NCBI GenBank assembly: GCA_965202745.1
Contig: CBDBCB010000004.1
Span: 1 to 64,000 of the forward strand
Direction of reading: 5' to 3'
Length of the DNA stretch: 64,000 nt
Origin: JACKII01 sp965202745
GTDB taxonomy: Bacteria; Pseudomonadota; Alphaproteobacteria; Bin95
Shown here: one piece after another, positions 6,530-14,861 of the stretch
Layout of the letters: each line of letters starts with the position of its first letter
Numbering within the stretch: position 1 is the first letter of the stretch
The notes under the pieces: model-generated
The model's input: only the letters and a program-made list of their open reading frames with translations
Told to the model about the DNA's origin: nothing
Database searches by the model: none
Made by a program: the position numbers and the translations under genes

Positions 6530-7787
6530 CTAAACCAGGCGGGCGGGCAAAGAAAAAACGGCGGCCATTGCCAGGGCAGCGGCGGCTAGCACGGCGAATC
6601 CTGCGGTGTAGGAGCCGGTCACTGCCAGCAGGCCGGTGAGGGCAGGCGGGCCGAACACCGAGCCTGACAAGGTCACGAACAAAACACCGCCCATTGCTTC
6701 GCTGACTTTGCCTTCCGGGGCCTGGCGCGCGGTTTCCGCCAGGAAGACACCGTTCCAGGAAATGACGGTCGCACCGATAACGACGCCAACCGCCGCGACG
6801 GCCGCAAGGGGCCAGTCGACGGTTACCGCCATTAGCGCCAGCAGGCCCGCGGCCATGCCGATGCCCAAGCTTCCCAATACCCAGCGGGCCGGAACCCGGT
6901 CGGCGGCCCAGCCCCAGAGAACCCGGCCTGCAATGGCGCAGGCATTGGCGATGGCCAGGATGCTTCCCGCTTCAGCAAGGGTCATTCCAACCACGCCGTC
7001 CAGGTAAACCACCAAGAAAGCCGCAACGCCGATCTGCACGGCGGAAAAGATCAGCGAGCAGATCGCCATCCGGCGCAAGCCCAGAACCCGCACGGCGAGC
7101 GCTAGCGGCGCCAACACATTGCGGAGGCGGAACGGCTGGCCTTCACCCCGGAAGGAGTCCATTGGCCTTCGTACTGGCTCGCCGCTGACCGCGACCGCAG
7201 CGGTCAGCGGCTGCGGCAAGTGCGGCGGTCTGCCAATCCGCGATGGCGACGATAGCGGGCAGCAATAGACCCGCAAGGCCATAGCCGATGGGAACACCAG
7301 TCTGCTTGATTGACATGACCAAGGACATCACGTGCGGCAGTACCAGCCGGGCAAGCAGGTAGGAGCTGGCGGGCGTCATTGGGCCGTATCCAGCCCCGAC
7401 CAGTAGTGCCGAGGCTGGCAGGAGCCAAGCCTCACCCAGGGCCAACAGCGCCAATCCGGCCGTGGACGTCAGCAAAGCCAGTTGGCTCACCCGGACTACG
7501 CCAATGCGCGGTACCGATCCGGCGAGCAAAAGGCTGGACGCAGCAGACCCGGCAAAAACGATACCAGAATAAACGCCGATCAACCCTGCATCCACGCCGA
7601 AATCGGCAGCTGCTTCGCCAGCAAGAACCGGAAGCGCCAAATGCCCAAGTGCGCCTAGTGCCTGGATAACAGTCGTGACGAAAACCGCGAGCACATACAA
7701 CGGCAGGCGGCCTTTCCAGACTGTTGGGCTGTCTTTCTTCGCTGGATGATTTGCTCGACTAGCGGCGGGAGGCTTGGAATTTTTCAT
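6530..7787 (-). pseudogene. MFS transporter, frameshifted in mid-protein
   Basis: The N-terminal half (7787 down to about 7200) shows six membrane segments (LPLYVLAVFVTTVIQALGAL, SGIVFAGSAASSLLLAG, GPMTPASSYLLARLVL..). The frame is lost after ADWQTAALAAAA near 7200 and resumes in another frame as LTAAVAVSGEPVRRPMDSFR, giving the cytoplasmic loop and six more helices to 6530. The two parts together make one ~410-residue MFS protein. The frame change lies within a perfect 12-bp inverted repeat (7181-7211). The gene is divergent from the peroxidase gene and followed by the marR-emrA operon. Substrate unknown. It is a pseudogene unless the lesion is an assembly error. Confidence 0.8.
7181..7211. 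repeat. Perfect 12-bp inverted repeat at the MFS frame disruption
   Basis: GCCGCTGACCGC (7181-7192) and its exact reverse complement GCGGTCAGCGGC (7200-7211) with a 7-base loop. The reading frame changes exactly within this structure. Confidence 0.95.
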
Positions 7788-7872
7788 TAAATTTCATAGC
7801 TTTGACGTTTCTTTGACACTAAGGAAGAACACTGATCGTCAACAAGTTCGAAAAGAACAGCGGAGTACAAAG

Positions 7873-9566
7873 ATGCATATGCATGGAGCGCCCATGTACG
7901 GCTCGGCTGAGCGGAATGCCGCCGGCGCAGGCCTAGACGCCAACGGCAACCGCCCGGGCGACGACTATAGCCAACTGTTTTTAACTGTGGCACCCATTGC
8001 CGGTCACCTGCCGGCAAAGACAAGCCAGAAGCGCACGATCTCGCCGGAACGGCTCGCGTTGCTGTCAAAGCTAGCAGTGAAGATGACCGAGCCCACGGTT
8101 GGTATCGATACCGATAATCCTGATATCCCTGCCGGCTATACCTATCTGGCGCAGTTCGCGGCCCACGACCTGACCTTCAACCTTACACCGTTCGACGAAG
8201 CCAAAGGTCCCACCAATTCCCGCCAGAATGCGCGTCACGCCCGGCTTGTGCTACAGACCCTCTATGGCATGGGGCCGTCCGTCCACCCGCACCTATACAA
8301 TTCCGCGGAGATTGGCAGTTCCAGCCGGGGCACGCTTCGTCTGGGGCAGATGCGCTCCCGAACGTCCGCATGTCCGGTGCATGGTGATCCTTGGATCGAC
8401 CTGCCGCGCGTGCCGGTCAATGCGCCGGGCTGCCCCTATGATTTGGACGGCAATGTCGAGCGCTCGATTTTGGTGCGCGGCCGGATGGAGACGCTGACCG
8501 CGGACAGCCGCAATGACGACAATATTGTCACCGGGCAGATGACGGTACTGTTGCCGGTCCTGCACAACGCCCTTTTTAACCGCCTGGACGAGCCAAGTAT
8601 CAACGCGAAGCTGCCGCCGCACTTGCAGGACCCGCGGTTGCAGTTCCGGGTAGCGTGGGACGTGGTGACGTTGACCTACCGCCGGATTGTCTTTGGTGAC
8701 CTGCTGCGCCGATTGCTGGACCCGGACGTATACGCGTTTTTCCTGAAAAACGGACCGATCAAACCGAACCCGGAAGCCAAGCGCGGCGTGCCGCTGGGGT
8801 TCAGCCATGCCGCCTACAGGGTGGGTCATGCCATGGTGCGTTCGGGCTACGAGATGAATGATGGGGTCGATGACGATGCCCGCACGTTCCTGAGCCTGAA
8901 CGAGAACCTGGCCCTGGGCTCGCAGCGCTATTCCCAGGACTTGCCGCTGATCAATGACTGGTATGTCCAATGGTCCAAATTCTTCCAGGTCGGGGGCAAA
9001 GTTCCCCAGCCCAGCCGCCGGTTAGGGCCGTCGATCGTCCCATTGTTGGGGCGCAATCATTACTTCTCCAACAATGACGGTGCTGATGGGGCTAGCCTGC
9101 CGGGCGGACTGATGTACCGCGATCTGGTGCGGGGCGAAGAAGAAGGCCTTGCGACCCCTGCAGCCCTCGCCGGTCATCTGGCCGAGGCGCTGGGTGGCGA
9201 CTTCAATGCCGAAGCGCACGTTAAGGACATTGAGAACAAGATAGTGGGGTGGTTGAGCGGTGCTGGCCAACGCCGGAGGAAACTCTGGCGTTGGCCAGCA
9301 CCCCGCCGCTCATTTTCTTTGTGATGATGGAAGCCTGGCTGGGGCCGCATCAGGGCAAGCGTCTGGGACCAATCGGATCGCTGGTAATCGAAGAGGTCTT
9401 CTTCCGTGCCCAGGGTGAGACACTGGATGTTTATGAGCAGGACCATTTCCTGCAATCCGCTGCACAAGCCGCGTTTGGCGGCGCTGTTCCACAGACTATG
9501 ACGGAGCTGCTTGAACTCATTGCCGATTGGTCGCCTCTTGAATACAGGCCGCTGCCAATTGTCTAA
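7873..9566 (+). pseudogene. Animal-type haem peroxidase, frameshifted near C-terminus
   Basis: Start at the ATG preceded by GGAGTACAAAG. The distal haem region is YLAQFAAHDLTFNLT (distal His), the catalytic Asn/Arg region is TADSRNDDNIVTGQ with VLHNALFNRL, and the proximal His lies in AAYRVGHAMVRSGYEM. These are hallmarks of the peroxidase/cyclooxygenase superfamily, which oxidises halides or organic substrates with peroxide; bacterial members are often exported, but no signal peptide is obvious here. The frame runs to a premature stop at 9324. The natural continuation (LALASTPPLIFFVMMEAWLG, then RLGPIGSLVIEEVF) is in the -1 frame to 9566. The shift lies at a perfect 14-bp inverted repeat (9261-9300). 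The haem-binding core is intact, so a product truncated by ~80 residues is conceivable. Confidence 0.82.
9261..9300. repeat. Perfect 14-bp inverted repeat at the peroxidase frameshift
   Basis: TGCTGGCCAACGCC (9261-9274) and GGCGTTGGCCAGCA (9287-9300), separated by 12 bases, inside the coding region at the point where the frame changes. Confidence 0.95.
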
Positions 9567-9638
9567 TACCAACGCAGGCCCGCCGCTACGGGAGCACGGT
9601 GTGGCGGGCTGCGATGTAACCTTACAGGGAGACCCCAG

Positions 9639-10001
9639 ATGACTATCTCACGCGTTACCATCCTGGACTATGTCGGCTTCGGCAAGAAAATCGCCGAGTG
9701 GGCCAAATTCCCCGGCAGCCGTCCGAAAGATCCGGACGAAATGCGCGCCAAGTGCAAAGACCTCGCCTTTATCCCGGAGCGGATCAAGTCGCTGGAGATG
9801 GTTGAGAGCACGCTGGACAAGCTGGTGATCAAATTGCCGCCGAAGGAGATGATTGAGGAGTCCGAGCGCATTATTCCGGGCCTCGCCTCCTATCCGTTGC
9901 CTACCTACTACTACGAGAAATTCATGGGCGGTTCGAGCGTGACCAATGAAACGGTCCTTTATTCGCGCATCGCCGACTACACCATTGGCCAGTGTATGTA
10001 A
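9639..10001 (+). CDS. Conserved-looking hypothetical protein (120 aa)
   Basis: A well-placed ribosome-binding site (GGGAGACC) precedes the ATG, and a strong terminator follows at 10036. The protein is soluble and mixed charge, with no signal peptide or membrane segment. The N-terminus is MTISRVTILDYVGFGKKIAE; the rest is helical, with paired Lys/Glu stretches (SLEMVESTLDKLVIKLPPKE) and an aromatic patch (YPLPTYYYEKF). No family was recognised. It sits between the peroxidase and the acyl-CoA dehydrogenase/selenoprotein cluster and may be a single-gene transcript. Confidence 0.65.
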   Translation: MTISRVTILDYVGFGKKIAEWAKFPGSRPKDPDEMRAKCKDLAFIPERIKSLEMVESTLDKLVIKLPPKEMIEESERIIPGLASYPLPTYYYEKFMGGSSVTNETVLYSRIADYTIGQCM

Positions 10002-10035
10002 TCCATCAACCCGCTGTTCTGCACTGACCTTACTT

Positions 10036-10068
10036 GGGCCGGACTTAACATTAGTCCGGCCCTTTTTT
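10036..10068 (+). terminator. Rho-independent terminator
   Basis: GGGCCGGACT - TAACATT - AGTCCGGCCC followed by TTTTTT: a perfect 10-bp stem with a U-tract, 34 bp past the stop of the 120-aa gene. Confidence 0.95.
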
Positions 10069-10196
10069 CGCTGTAGCCTATGGCTTGCCGGCACGCCGGC
10101 AGCCCTCCGGTGCGTATGGCGCATGGACCTGCGCCGGTGCTTCCATCATAATGGCGGCCAATCGAACAAACTCCCTGTTGGTAAGGACGAAACACC

Positions 10197-11352
10197 ATGG
10201 CCGATAACGGTTTCCGCTTCCCCAAAATGGACTTCCCCGCCGATGTAGAGGAGCTGCGCCACGATATCCGCAGTTTCCTGCGGGAGGAGCGCAAGAACGG
10301 CGGCTTCACGCCGATGGCTGATTGCTGGGGCTCTGGCCTGAGTCACGAGTTCAGCCGCAAGCTGGGCGCGCGTGGCTATCTGGCCAGAGCCCCAGCAATA
10401 TGGTAGCCACGAAAAAACCATGCTGCACCGCTATGTCATTATCGAAGAGCTGGTCTCCGCCGGTGCGCCAGTCGCGGCGCATTGGGTGGCCGATCGCCAG
10501 AGTGGGCCGTTGATCCTGCGCTATGGCTCGGAAGAGCAGAAGAACGACATACTGCCCCGTATCGCGGCGGGTGAATGCTACTTCGCCATCGGTATGAGCG
10601 AGCCGGGCAGTGGCTCCGACCTGGCGAGTGTGCGCACCCGGGCGGAGAAGGTCGATGGCGGCTGGAAGATCAACGGGGCCAAAATCTGGTCGTCGAGCGC
10701 CCATATCTGCCACTACATGATTGCGTTGGTTCGCACGACGCCGCTGCAGGACGGCAAGAAGCACGAGGGCCTGTCGCAGTTTCTGGTCGACCTGTCGACG
10801 CCGGGCATCACCATTCGCGGCATCAAGAACATCGCCAACGAGAGCCACTTCAACGAGACGCTGTTTGAAGACGTTTTCGTACCGGACGAGGCCATGCTGG
10901 GTAACGAGGGCGATGGCTGGAAGCAGGTCACCAGCGAACTAGCCATCGAACGCGCCGGGCCGGAGCGTTTTCTGTCGACCACGATCATTCTGGAAGAAGC
11001 CGTCCGCGCGATGCAGGAGACCAACGACGACCGCATCCAGCTGGCGTTCGGGCAACTGGTGGCGCGTCTGCGCACGCTCCGGCGCATGTCGCTGGGGGTG
11101 AGTGCGCTGTTGCAGGAAGGCTCCTCGCCGGAGACGGAGGCGGCTTTGGTGAAGGAAGTCGGCACCCGTTTTGAGCGCGAAATTATCGAAGGCGTGCGCT
11201 CCATCGCGCCGAATGCCGCCAAAAGCCAGGGCATGAGCGCCTATCACAGCGTTCTGCGCGACGGCATCCTGCACATCCCGTCCAGTACCATCCGCGGCGG
11301 TACGAACGAGGTGCTGAAAGGCATCGTCGCCCGGCAATTGGGGCTGCGGTGA
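10197..11352 (+). pseudogene. Acyl-CoA dehydrogenase, frameshifted near N-terminus
   Basis: The first ~63 residues (MADNGFRFPKMDFPADVEEL .. SRKLGARGYL) run into a stop at 10406. The remaining protein is in another frame from about 10385 (QQYGSHEKTMLHRYVIIEEL) to 11352. That part has the FAD/substrate-binding series GECYFAIGMSEPGSGSDLAS, WKINGAKIWSSSAH and the C-terminal RGGTNEVLKGIVARQLGLR. In the family the broken segment normally reads like GYLGLTWPK.YGG. Here those codons are replaced by the inverse complement of sequence 43 bases upstream, making a perfect 18-bp inverted repeat. Acyl-CoA dehydrogenases catalyse alpha-beta desaturation of acyl-CoA thioesters. This gene heads a cluster with the selenoprotein and a second dehydrogenase. 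Confidence 0.85.
10321..10399. repeat. Perfect 18-bp inverted repeat at the acyl-CoA dehydrogenase frameshift
   Basis: ATTGCTGGGGCTCTGGCC (10321-10338) and GGCCAGAGCCCCAGCAAT (10382-10399), with a 43-base spacer. The right arm occupies the codons where the conserved GLTWPK-type motif should be. Confidence 0.97.
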
Positions 11353-11416
11353 CGCCTTGAAAGCCTGCGAGAACTTTCGGCGCTGATAGCGTCTTCCACG
11401 ACGAAAGGTACTGACT

Positions 11417-12637
11417 TTGGCCCGATTGTCCGACATGCCCCCGGCGCTGGCGGAGCACTTGCTCAAGCTGCCATGCACCGATCCGGGGCCGACGCCCTGC
11501 GTCAGCGGTCCGCCGCTGAGCGAGCGGCGGGTTGCCATTATCTCGACGGCCGGGCTTGGCCGTCGGGGCGAGGACGGCTTCAGTGCGGGAGCGAACGACT
11601 ACCGTGTCCTGCCCGCCGACCTGCCACCCGGCGAGATCGTCATGAGCCATATCTCGGTCAATTATGACCGCACCGGCTTTCAGGACGACATGAATATCTG
11701 TTTTCCCCTCGACCGCCTGAAAGAGATGGCGGCGGATGGTGAAATCGGTTCTGTCGCGGACTTCCACTACTCCTTCATGGGCGCCACCGACCCGGCGGAG
11801 ATGAAGGCCGCGGTCGAGAGCCTTGCCGGGCCGATGAAAACGGAAGGCGTCAACGCCGTCGTGCTGATCCCGGTTTGACCGAATTGTACCCGCGCCGTGA
11901 GCGCGATCGGTCACTACCTGGAAGCCGCCGGCCTGCCCACCGTTCAGATCAGCCTGATCCGCGAGCATACAGCGCAGATCAATCCGCCCCGCGCCTTGTG
12001 GGTCCCGTATGAGCTGGGCCGTCCGCTGGGTGTACCTGGTGACGCGGACTTTCAGAAGCGGGTGTTGCGCCATGCGCTAAGCCTATTGGAGCGCACAGAC
12101 GGTCCCTTCATCGCCGATCATGACGAAGAGGTCCCAAGCGGCACGGTCAGCGCCGATGGGAACGGCTGGGTCTGCCCTGTCTCTTTCGCGGCACCTGCTG
12201 GCGAGGAAAGTGCGGCGGCAGCGCTGATGCGCGAAGTGCAGGGGCTGAAGCCCTGGTACGATCTCGGCCTGGAACGGCGCGGACGCACGACTATGGGCGT
12301 CTCGGGCCTTTCTATTGAGGCAGTGGCAGATTATGTCGCCGCCTTCGCCGGGCAGGGCCTGGAGGCCGCCAACCCATTACCGGATCTGCCGGTTGCGGAG
12401 GCTTTTAAGCGTGCGAATGACGATTTGCAGGCCTTCTATCAAGAGGCAGCAACTGCCCAGCCGGGCCATGGCGGAAGTCACGCGGACGTGCTCGATTGGT
12501 TCTGGGGGCAAACGCAAGCGGGGCAGCTACTCTTGACGTGCCGCGAGCAGGCGCGGCAGTCGGAAAACAAGGGGCTGCAGTTTATCGTTAATGGTCTGAT
12601 GGTGCCGCGCCTGGCGTCCTCGCGGTTGGGTATCTAG
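11417..12637 (+). CDS. GrdB/PrdB-like selenoprotein (in-frame UGA = Sec154)
   Basis: One frame of 407 codons is interrupted only by TGA at 11876-11878. Both sides are continuous family sequence: ..GVNAVVLIPV-U-PNCTRAVSAIGHYLEAAG... The residues around it form U-x-x-C (Sec154-Pro-Asn-Cys157), the redox motif of the glycine/sarcosine/betaine/D-proline reductase component B family. A hairpin fitting a bacterial SECIS element starts at the UGA itself. Start: TTG at 11417 with AAAGG upstream, giving MARLSDMPPALAEHLL; the ATG at 11435 is an alternative. Likely a cytoplasmic reductase or redox enzyme; the substrate is unknown in alphaproteobacteria. It is flanked by acyl-CoA dehydrogenase genes, and selA/selB lie 9-14 kb away. 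Confidence 0.88.
11876..11913 (+). promoter_or_regulatory. bSECIS selenocysteine-insertion hairpin
   Basis: Starting at the UGA, UGACCGA pairs with UCGGUCA (7 bp). After an asymmetric internal loop, CGCGC pairs with GCGCG (5 bp), closing the apical loop CGUGA, with G at its second position about 22 nt from the U of UGA. Bacterial SECIS elements lie directly downstream of the codon with a small apical loop containing an early G, at roughly this distance. It would be bound by the C-terminal domain of SelB. Confidence 0.8.
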
Positions 12638-12740
12638 CCAGACCAGAAAAAACCGCACGCGGTTGCTTGCCAAGGGTGTGGCTTCACCGTAGCCTTGCAG
12701 GCAATCGTGTCAATCAAGCTGCCAAGACGAGGAAACAAAG

Positions 12741-13874
12741 ATGGATTTCGAGCTCACTGACGAGCAACGCCAACTGCAAGACAGCGTCGCGAAATTTGTT
12801 GCCGATAACTACAGTTTCGAGCAACGCCGCGCCTTGGTCGCTACCGATGCCGGGTTTTCCGATGCCAACTGGAATCAGATGACGGAGCTTGGGTGGCTAG
12901 CCCTGTCCATCCCGGAAGACAATGGCGGTATTGGTCTGGGCGCGGTCGAAACCATGATCCTGATGGAGGAATTCGGTAAAGGCCTGGTGGCGGAGCCTTA
13001 TCTGGCGACCGTCGTGCTGGGTGCCGGTGCTATCATCAATGGCGGTTCTGATGACCAAAAGAATGCGATCCTGCCCCAGGTGGCGGATGGCTCCCTAAAA
13101 ATGGCGCTGGGCTTTGCCGAGCGGCAGTCGCGCTACAATCTGGCCGATGTTGCGACCACGGCGGAAGCCAGCGGTGGCGGCTACAAGCTGAATGGCATGA
13201 AGGGCGTCGTATTCGGCGCGCCGTCGGCCGGTAAGTTCGTCGTTTCCGCCCGTACCAGCGGCGGTCCCCGCGATGCTGACGGCATCACCCTCTTTGTGGT
13301 CGATGCCGATGCGGCGGGCGTCTCGGTTCGTGGTTATCCGACGGCGGACGGCCTGCGCGCTGGTGAGCTGACATTGGAGAATGTCCAGGTCGGCGCTGAT
13401 GCGGTGGTCGGCGCGGTCGGTGGCGGTCTCTCCATTCTGGAGAAAACCATCGATCAGGCGATTGCGGCGATCGCCGCCGAAGCTACCGGCGCGATGAGCC
13501 ACCTCAACGACATGACGCTGGAATACATCAAAACACGCGAGCAGTTCGGTCAGCCCATCGGCCGCTTCCAGGTACTGCAGCACCGCATGGTGGACATGTT
13601 CATCGCGCATGAAGAAGCCAAGTCCATGGCGATGATGGCGGCCATGCGAGTGGATGAAGGCGACGAGAAAGAGCGCAAGAAAGCTCTTTCGGCTGCCAAG
13701 GTGCAGATCGGCAAATCCGGCCGTTACGTCGGTCAGCAGGCGATCCAGTTGCACGGTGGTATCGGCATGACCGATGAGTACGCCGCCGGCCACTACTTCA
13801 AGCGCTTGACCATGGTCGACCGCACCTTCGGCGATGTGGATTTTCACCTGAAGCGCTTCAGCGACCTGTCGTAG
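12741..13874 (+). CDS. Acyl-CoA dehydrogenase
   Basis: 377 residues, full length. The N-terminal helical domain begins MDFELTDEQRQLQDSVAKFV; the middle beta domain has ALGFAERQSRYNLADVATTA, and the C-terminal helical domain has TREQFGQPIGRFQVLQHRMV and QLHGGIGMTDEYAAGHYFKR. This matches FadE-type flavoenzymes that desaturate acyl-CoA, passing electrons to ETF. It starts 103 bp after the selenoprotein stop, in the same orientation, and may be co-transcribed with it. It ends just before a palindrome and a bidirectional terminator. The acyl substrate cannot be told from sequence. Confidence 0.92.
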   Translation: MDFELTDEQRQLQDSVAKFVADNYSFEQRRALVATDAGFSDANWNQMTELGWLALSIPEDNGGIGLGAVETMILMEEFGKGLVAEPYLATVVLGAGAIINGGSDDQKNAILPQVADGSLKMALGFAERQSRYNLADVATTAEASGGGYKLNGMKGVVFGAPSAGKFVVSARTSGGPRDADGITLFVVDADAAGVSVRGYPTADGLRAGELTLENVQVGADAVVGAVGGGLSILEKTIDQAIAAIAAEATGAMSHLNDMTLEYIKTREQFGQPIGRFQVLQHRMVDMFIAHEEAKSMAMMAAMRVDEGDEKERKKALSAAKVQIGKSGRYVGQQAIQLHGGIGMTDEYAAGHYFKRLTMVDRTFGDVDFHLKRFSDLS

Positions 13875-13880
13875 GTGCTA

Positions 13881-13916
13881 GAGCAGGTCCCGATGCGTTT
13901 GGATCGGGACCTGCTC
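13881..13916. repeat. Perfect 14-bp intergenic palindrome
   Basis: GAGCAGGTCCCGAT - 8-base loop - ATCGGGACCTGCTC, 7 bp after the acyl-CoA dehydrogenase stop. No U-tract follows. It resembles the dispersed palindromic units (CTAGAGC-type) common in alphaproteobacterial intergenic DNA. Confidence 0.75.
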
Positions 13917-13952
13917 GAAATCTAAGGCGCTCTAGCAGTGTTGGTAAAAAGC

Positions 13953-13985
13953 AAAAGGCCCCGGGATTTCCGGGGCCTTTTTCTG
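13953..13985. terminator. Bidirectional terminator between convergent genes
   Basis: AAAAGGCCCCGG - GATTT - CCGGGGCCTTTT: 12-bp stem with T-runs on both strands, between the acyl-CoA dehydrogenase (+) and map (-). Confidence 0.95.
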
Positions 13986-14006
13986 TTGGCACCGTTTCGG
14001 CCGCCG

Positions 14007-14822
14007 TCACTTATAAGTCGGCTTGTGCAGGCCCTTGGGCGATAGGGTAAAAATCTCGGTGCCGGTGGCGGTCACGCCGATGGAGTGCTCGAACTGAGCA
14101 CTGGCCTGGCGGTCGCGGGTGACGGCGGTCCAGCCATTGGACAGGATTTTGGTCTCCCAGCTACCGGCATTCACCATGGGTTCGATGGTGAAAAACATGC
14201 CTTCTTCGATAGTCTGACCCTCGCCGGGACTGCCATAGTGCAGAACGCTGGGCGGTGCATGGAACACTTTGCCCAGGCCATGGCCGCAAAAGTCCCTCAC
14301 AACCGAGAAGCGATGCTTTTCAACAAAGGTCTGCATCACGTTTCCAAGGTCGCCCAACGTGACGCCCGGCTTTACAGCCTCAATGCCCAGCATTAGCGCG
14401 TCATAGGTCACGTCAATCAGCTTTTGCTGCTTCACCCGGATCGTGCCGACTGGATACATGCGGCTGGAATCGCCATGCCAGCCATTCAGAATGACGGTTA
14501 CATCGATATTGGTTATATCGCCGTCACGCAGTTTCTTGTCGCCTGGAATACCGTGGCAGACCTCGTGATTGATCGATATGCAGGTCGATTTCGGATAGCC
14601 GCGATAGCCTAGGGGGGCGGGCACCGCGTTACGGGCCGTAATGAATTCGTGGCAGATATCATCCAGCGCTTCCGTGGTAATACCCGGTTCCACGTAGTCT
14701 GTGATGTAATCCAGCGTTTCGGCGGCCAAACGGCCAGCTTTGCGCATGCCCTCGAAATCTGCGGGGCTATGCAGTTCGATACTCGCCGCCCGTGCAGGCA
14801 CTATCTGTTCCATCTGGTTCAC
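14007..14822 (-). CDS. map: Methionine aminopeptidase, type I
   Basis: 271 residues. It removes the initiator Met from nascent proteins. Metal ligands are recognisable: Asp in NIDVTVILNGWHGDSSRMY (both DVT and GDSSRM), His in FCGHGLGKVFHAPPSVLHYG, and Glu in FFTIEPMV and QFEHSIGVT. The insert-free length and GYRGYPKSTCISINHEVCHG motif are type I. Start: GTG at 14822 has AAAGGA about 6 bases upstream; an ATG nine bases later is the alternative. It is convergent with the acyl-CoA dehydrogenase and shares its terminator; sfsA lies 39 bp upstream on the same strand. Confidence 0.96.
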   Translation of the reverse strand: MNQMEQIVPARAASIELHSPADFEGMRKAGRLAAETLDYITDYVEPGITTEALDDICHEFITARNAVPAPLGYRGYPKSTCISINHEVCHGIPGDKKLRDGDITNIDVTVILNGWHGDSSRMYPVGTIRVKQQKLIDVTYDALMLGIEAVKPGVTLGDLGNVMQTFVEKHRFSVVRDFCGHGLGKVFHAPPSVLHYGSPGEGQTIEEGMFFTIEPMVNAGSWETKILSNGWTAVTRDRQASAQFEHSIGVTATGTEIFTLSPKGLHKPTYK

Positions 14823-14861
14823 GCCCGGTCCTTTCGTGCACGCAGCGTTTGCATTGTCAAT

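Noticed and set aside
9574..9610. GCCCGCC/GGCGGGC hairpin after the peroxidase as a terminator
   Set aside because: Short 7-bp arms with an 18-base loop and no U-tract; noted but not strong enough to list as a feature.
13881..13985. Attenuator or riboswitch between the acyl-CoA dehydrogenase and map
   Set aside because: The genes are convergent; the palindrome and terminator lie downstream of both, so termination is sufficient.
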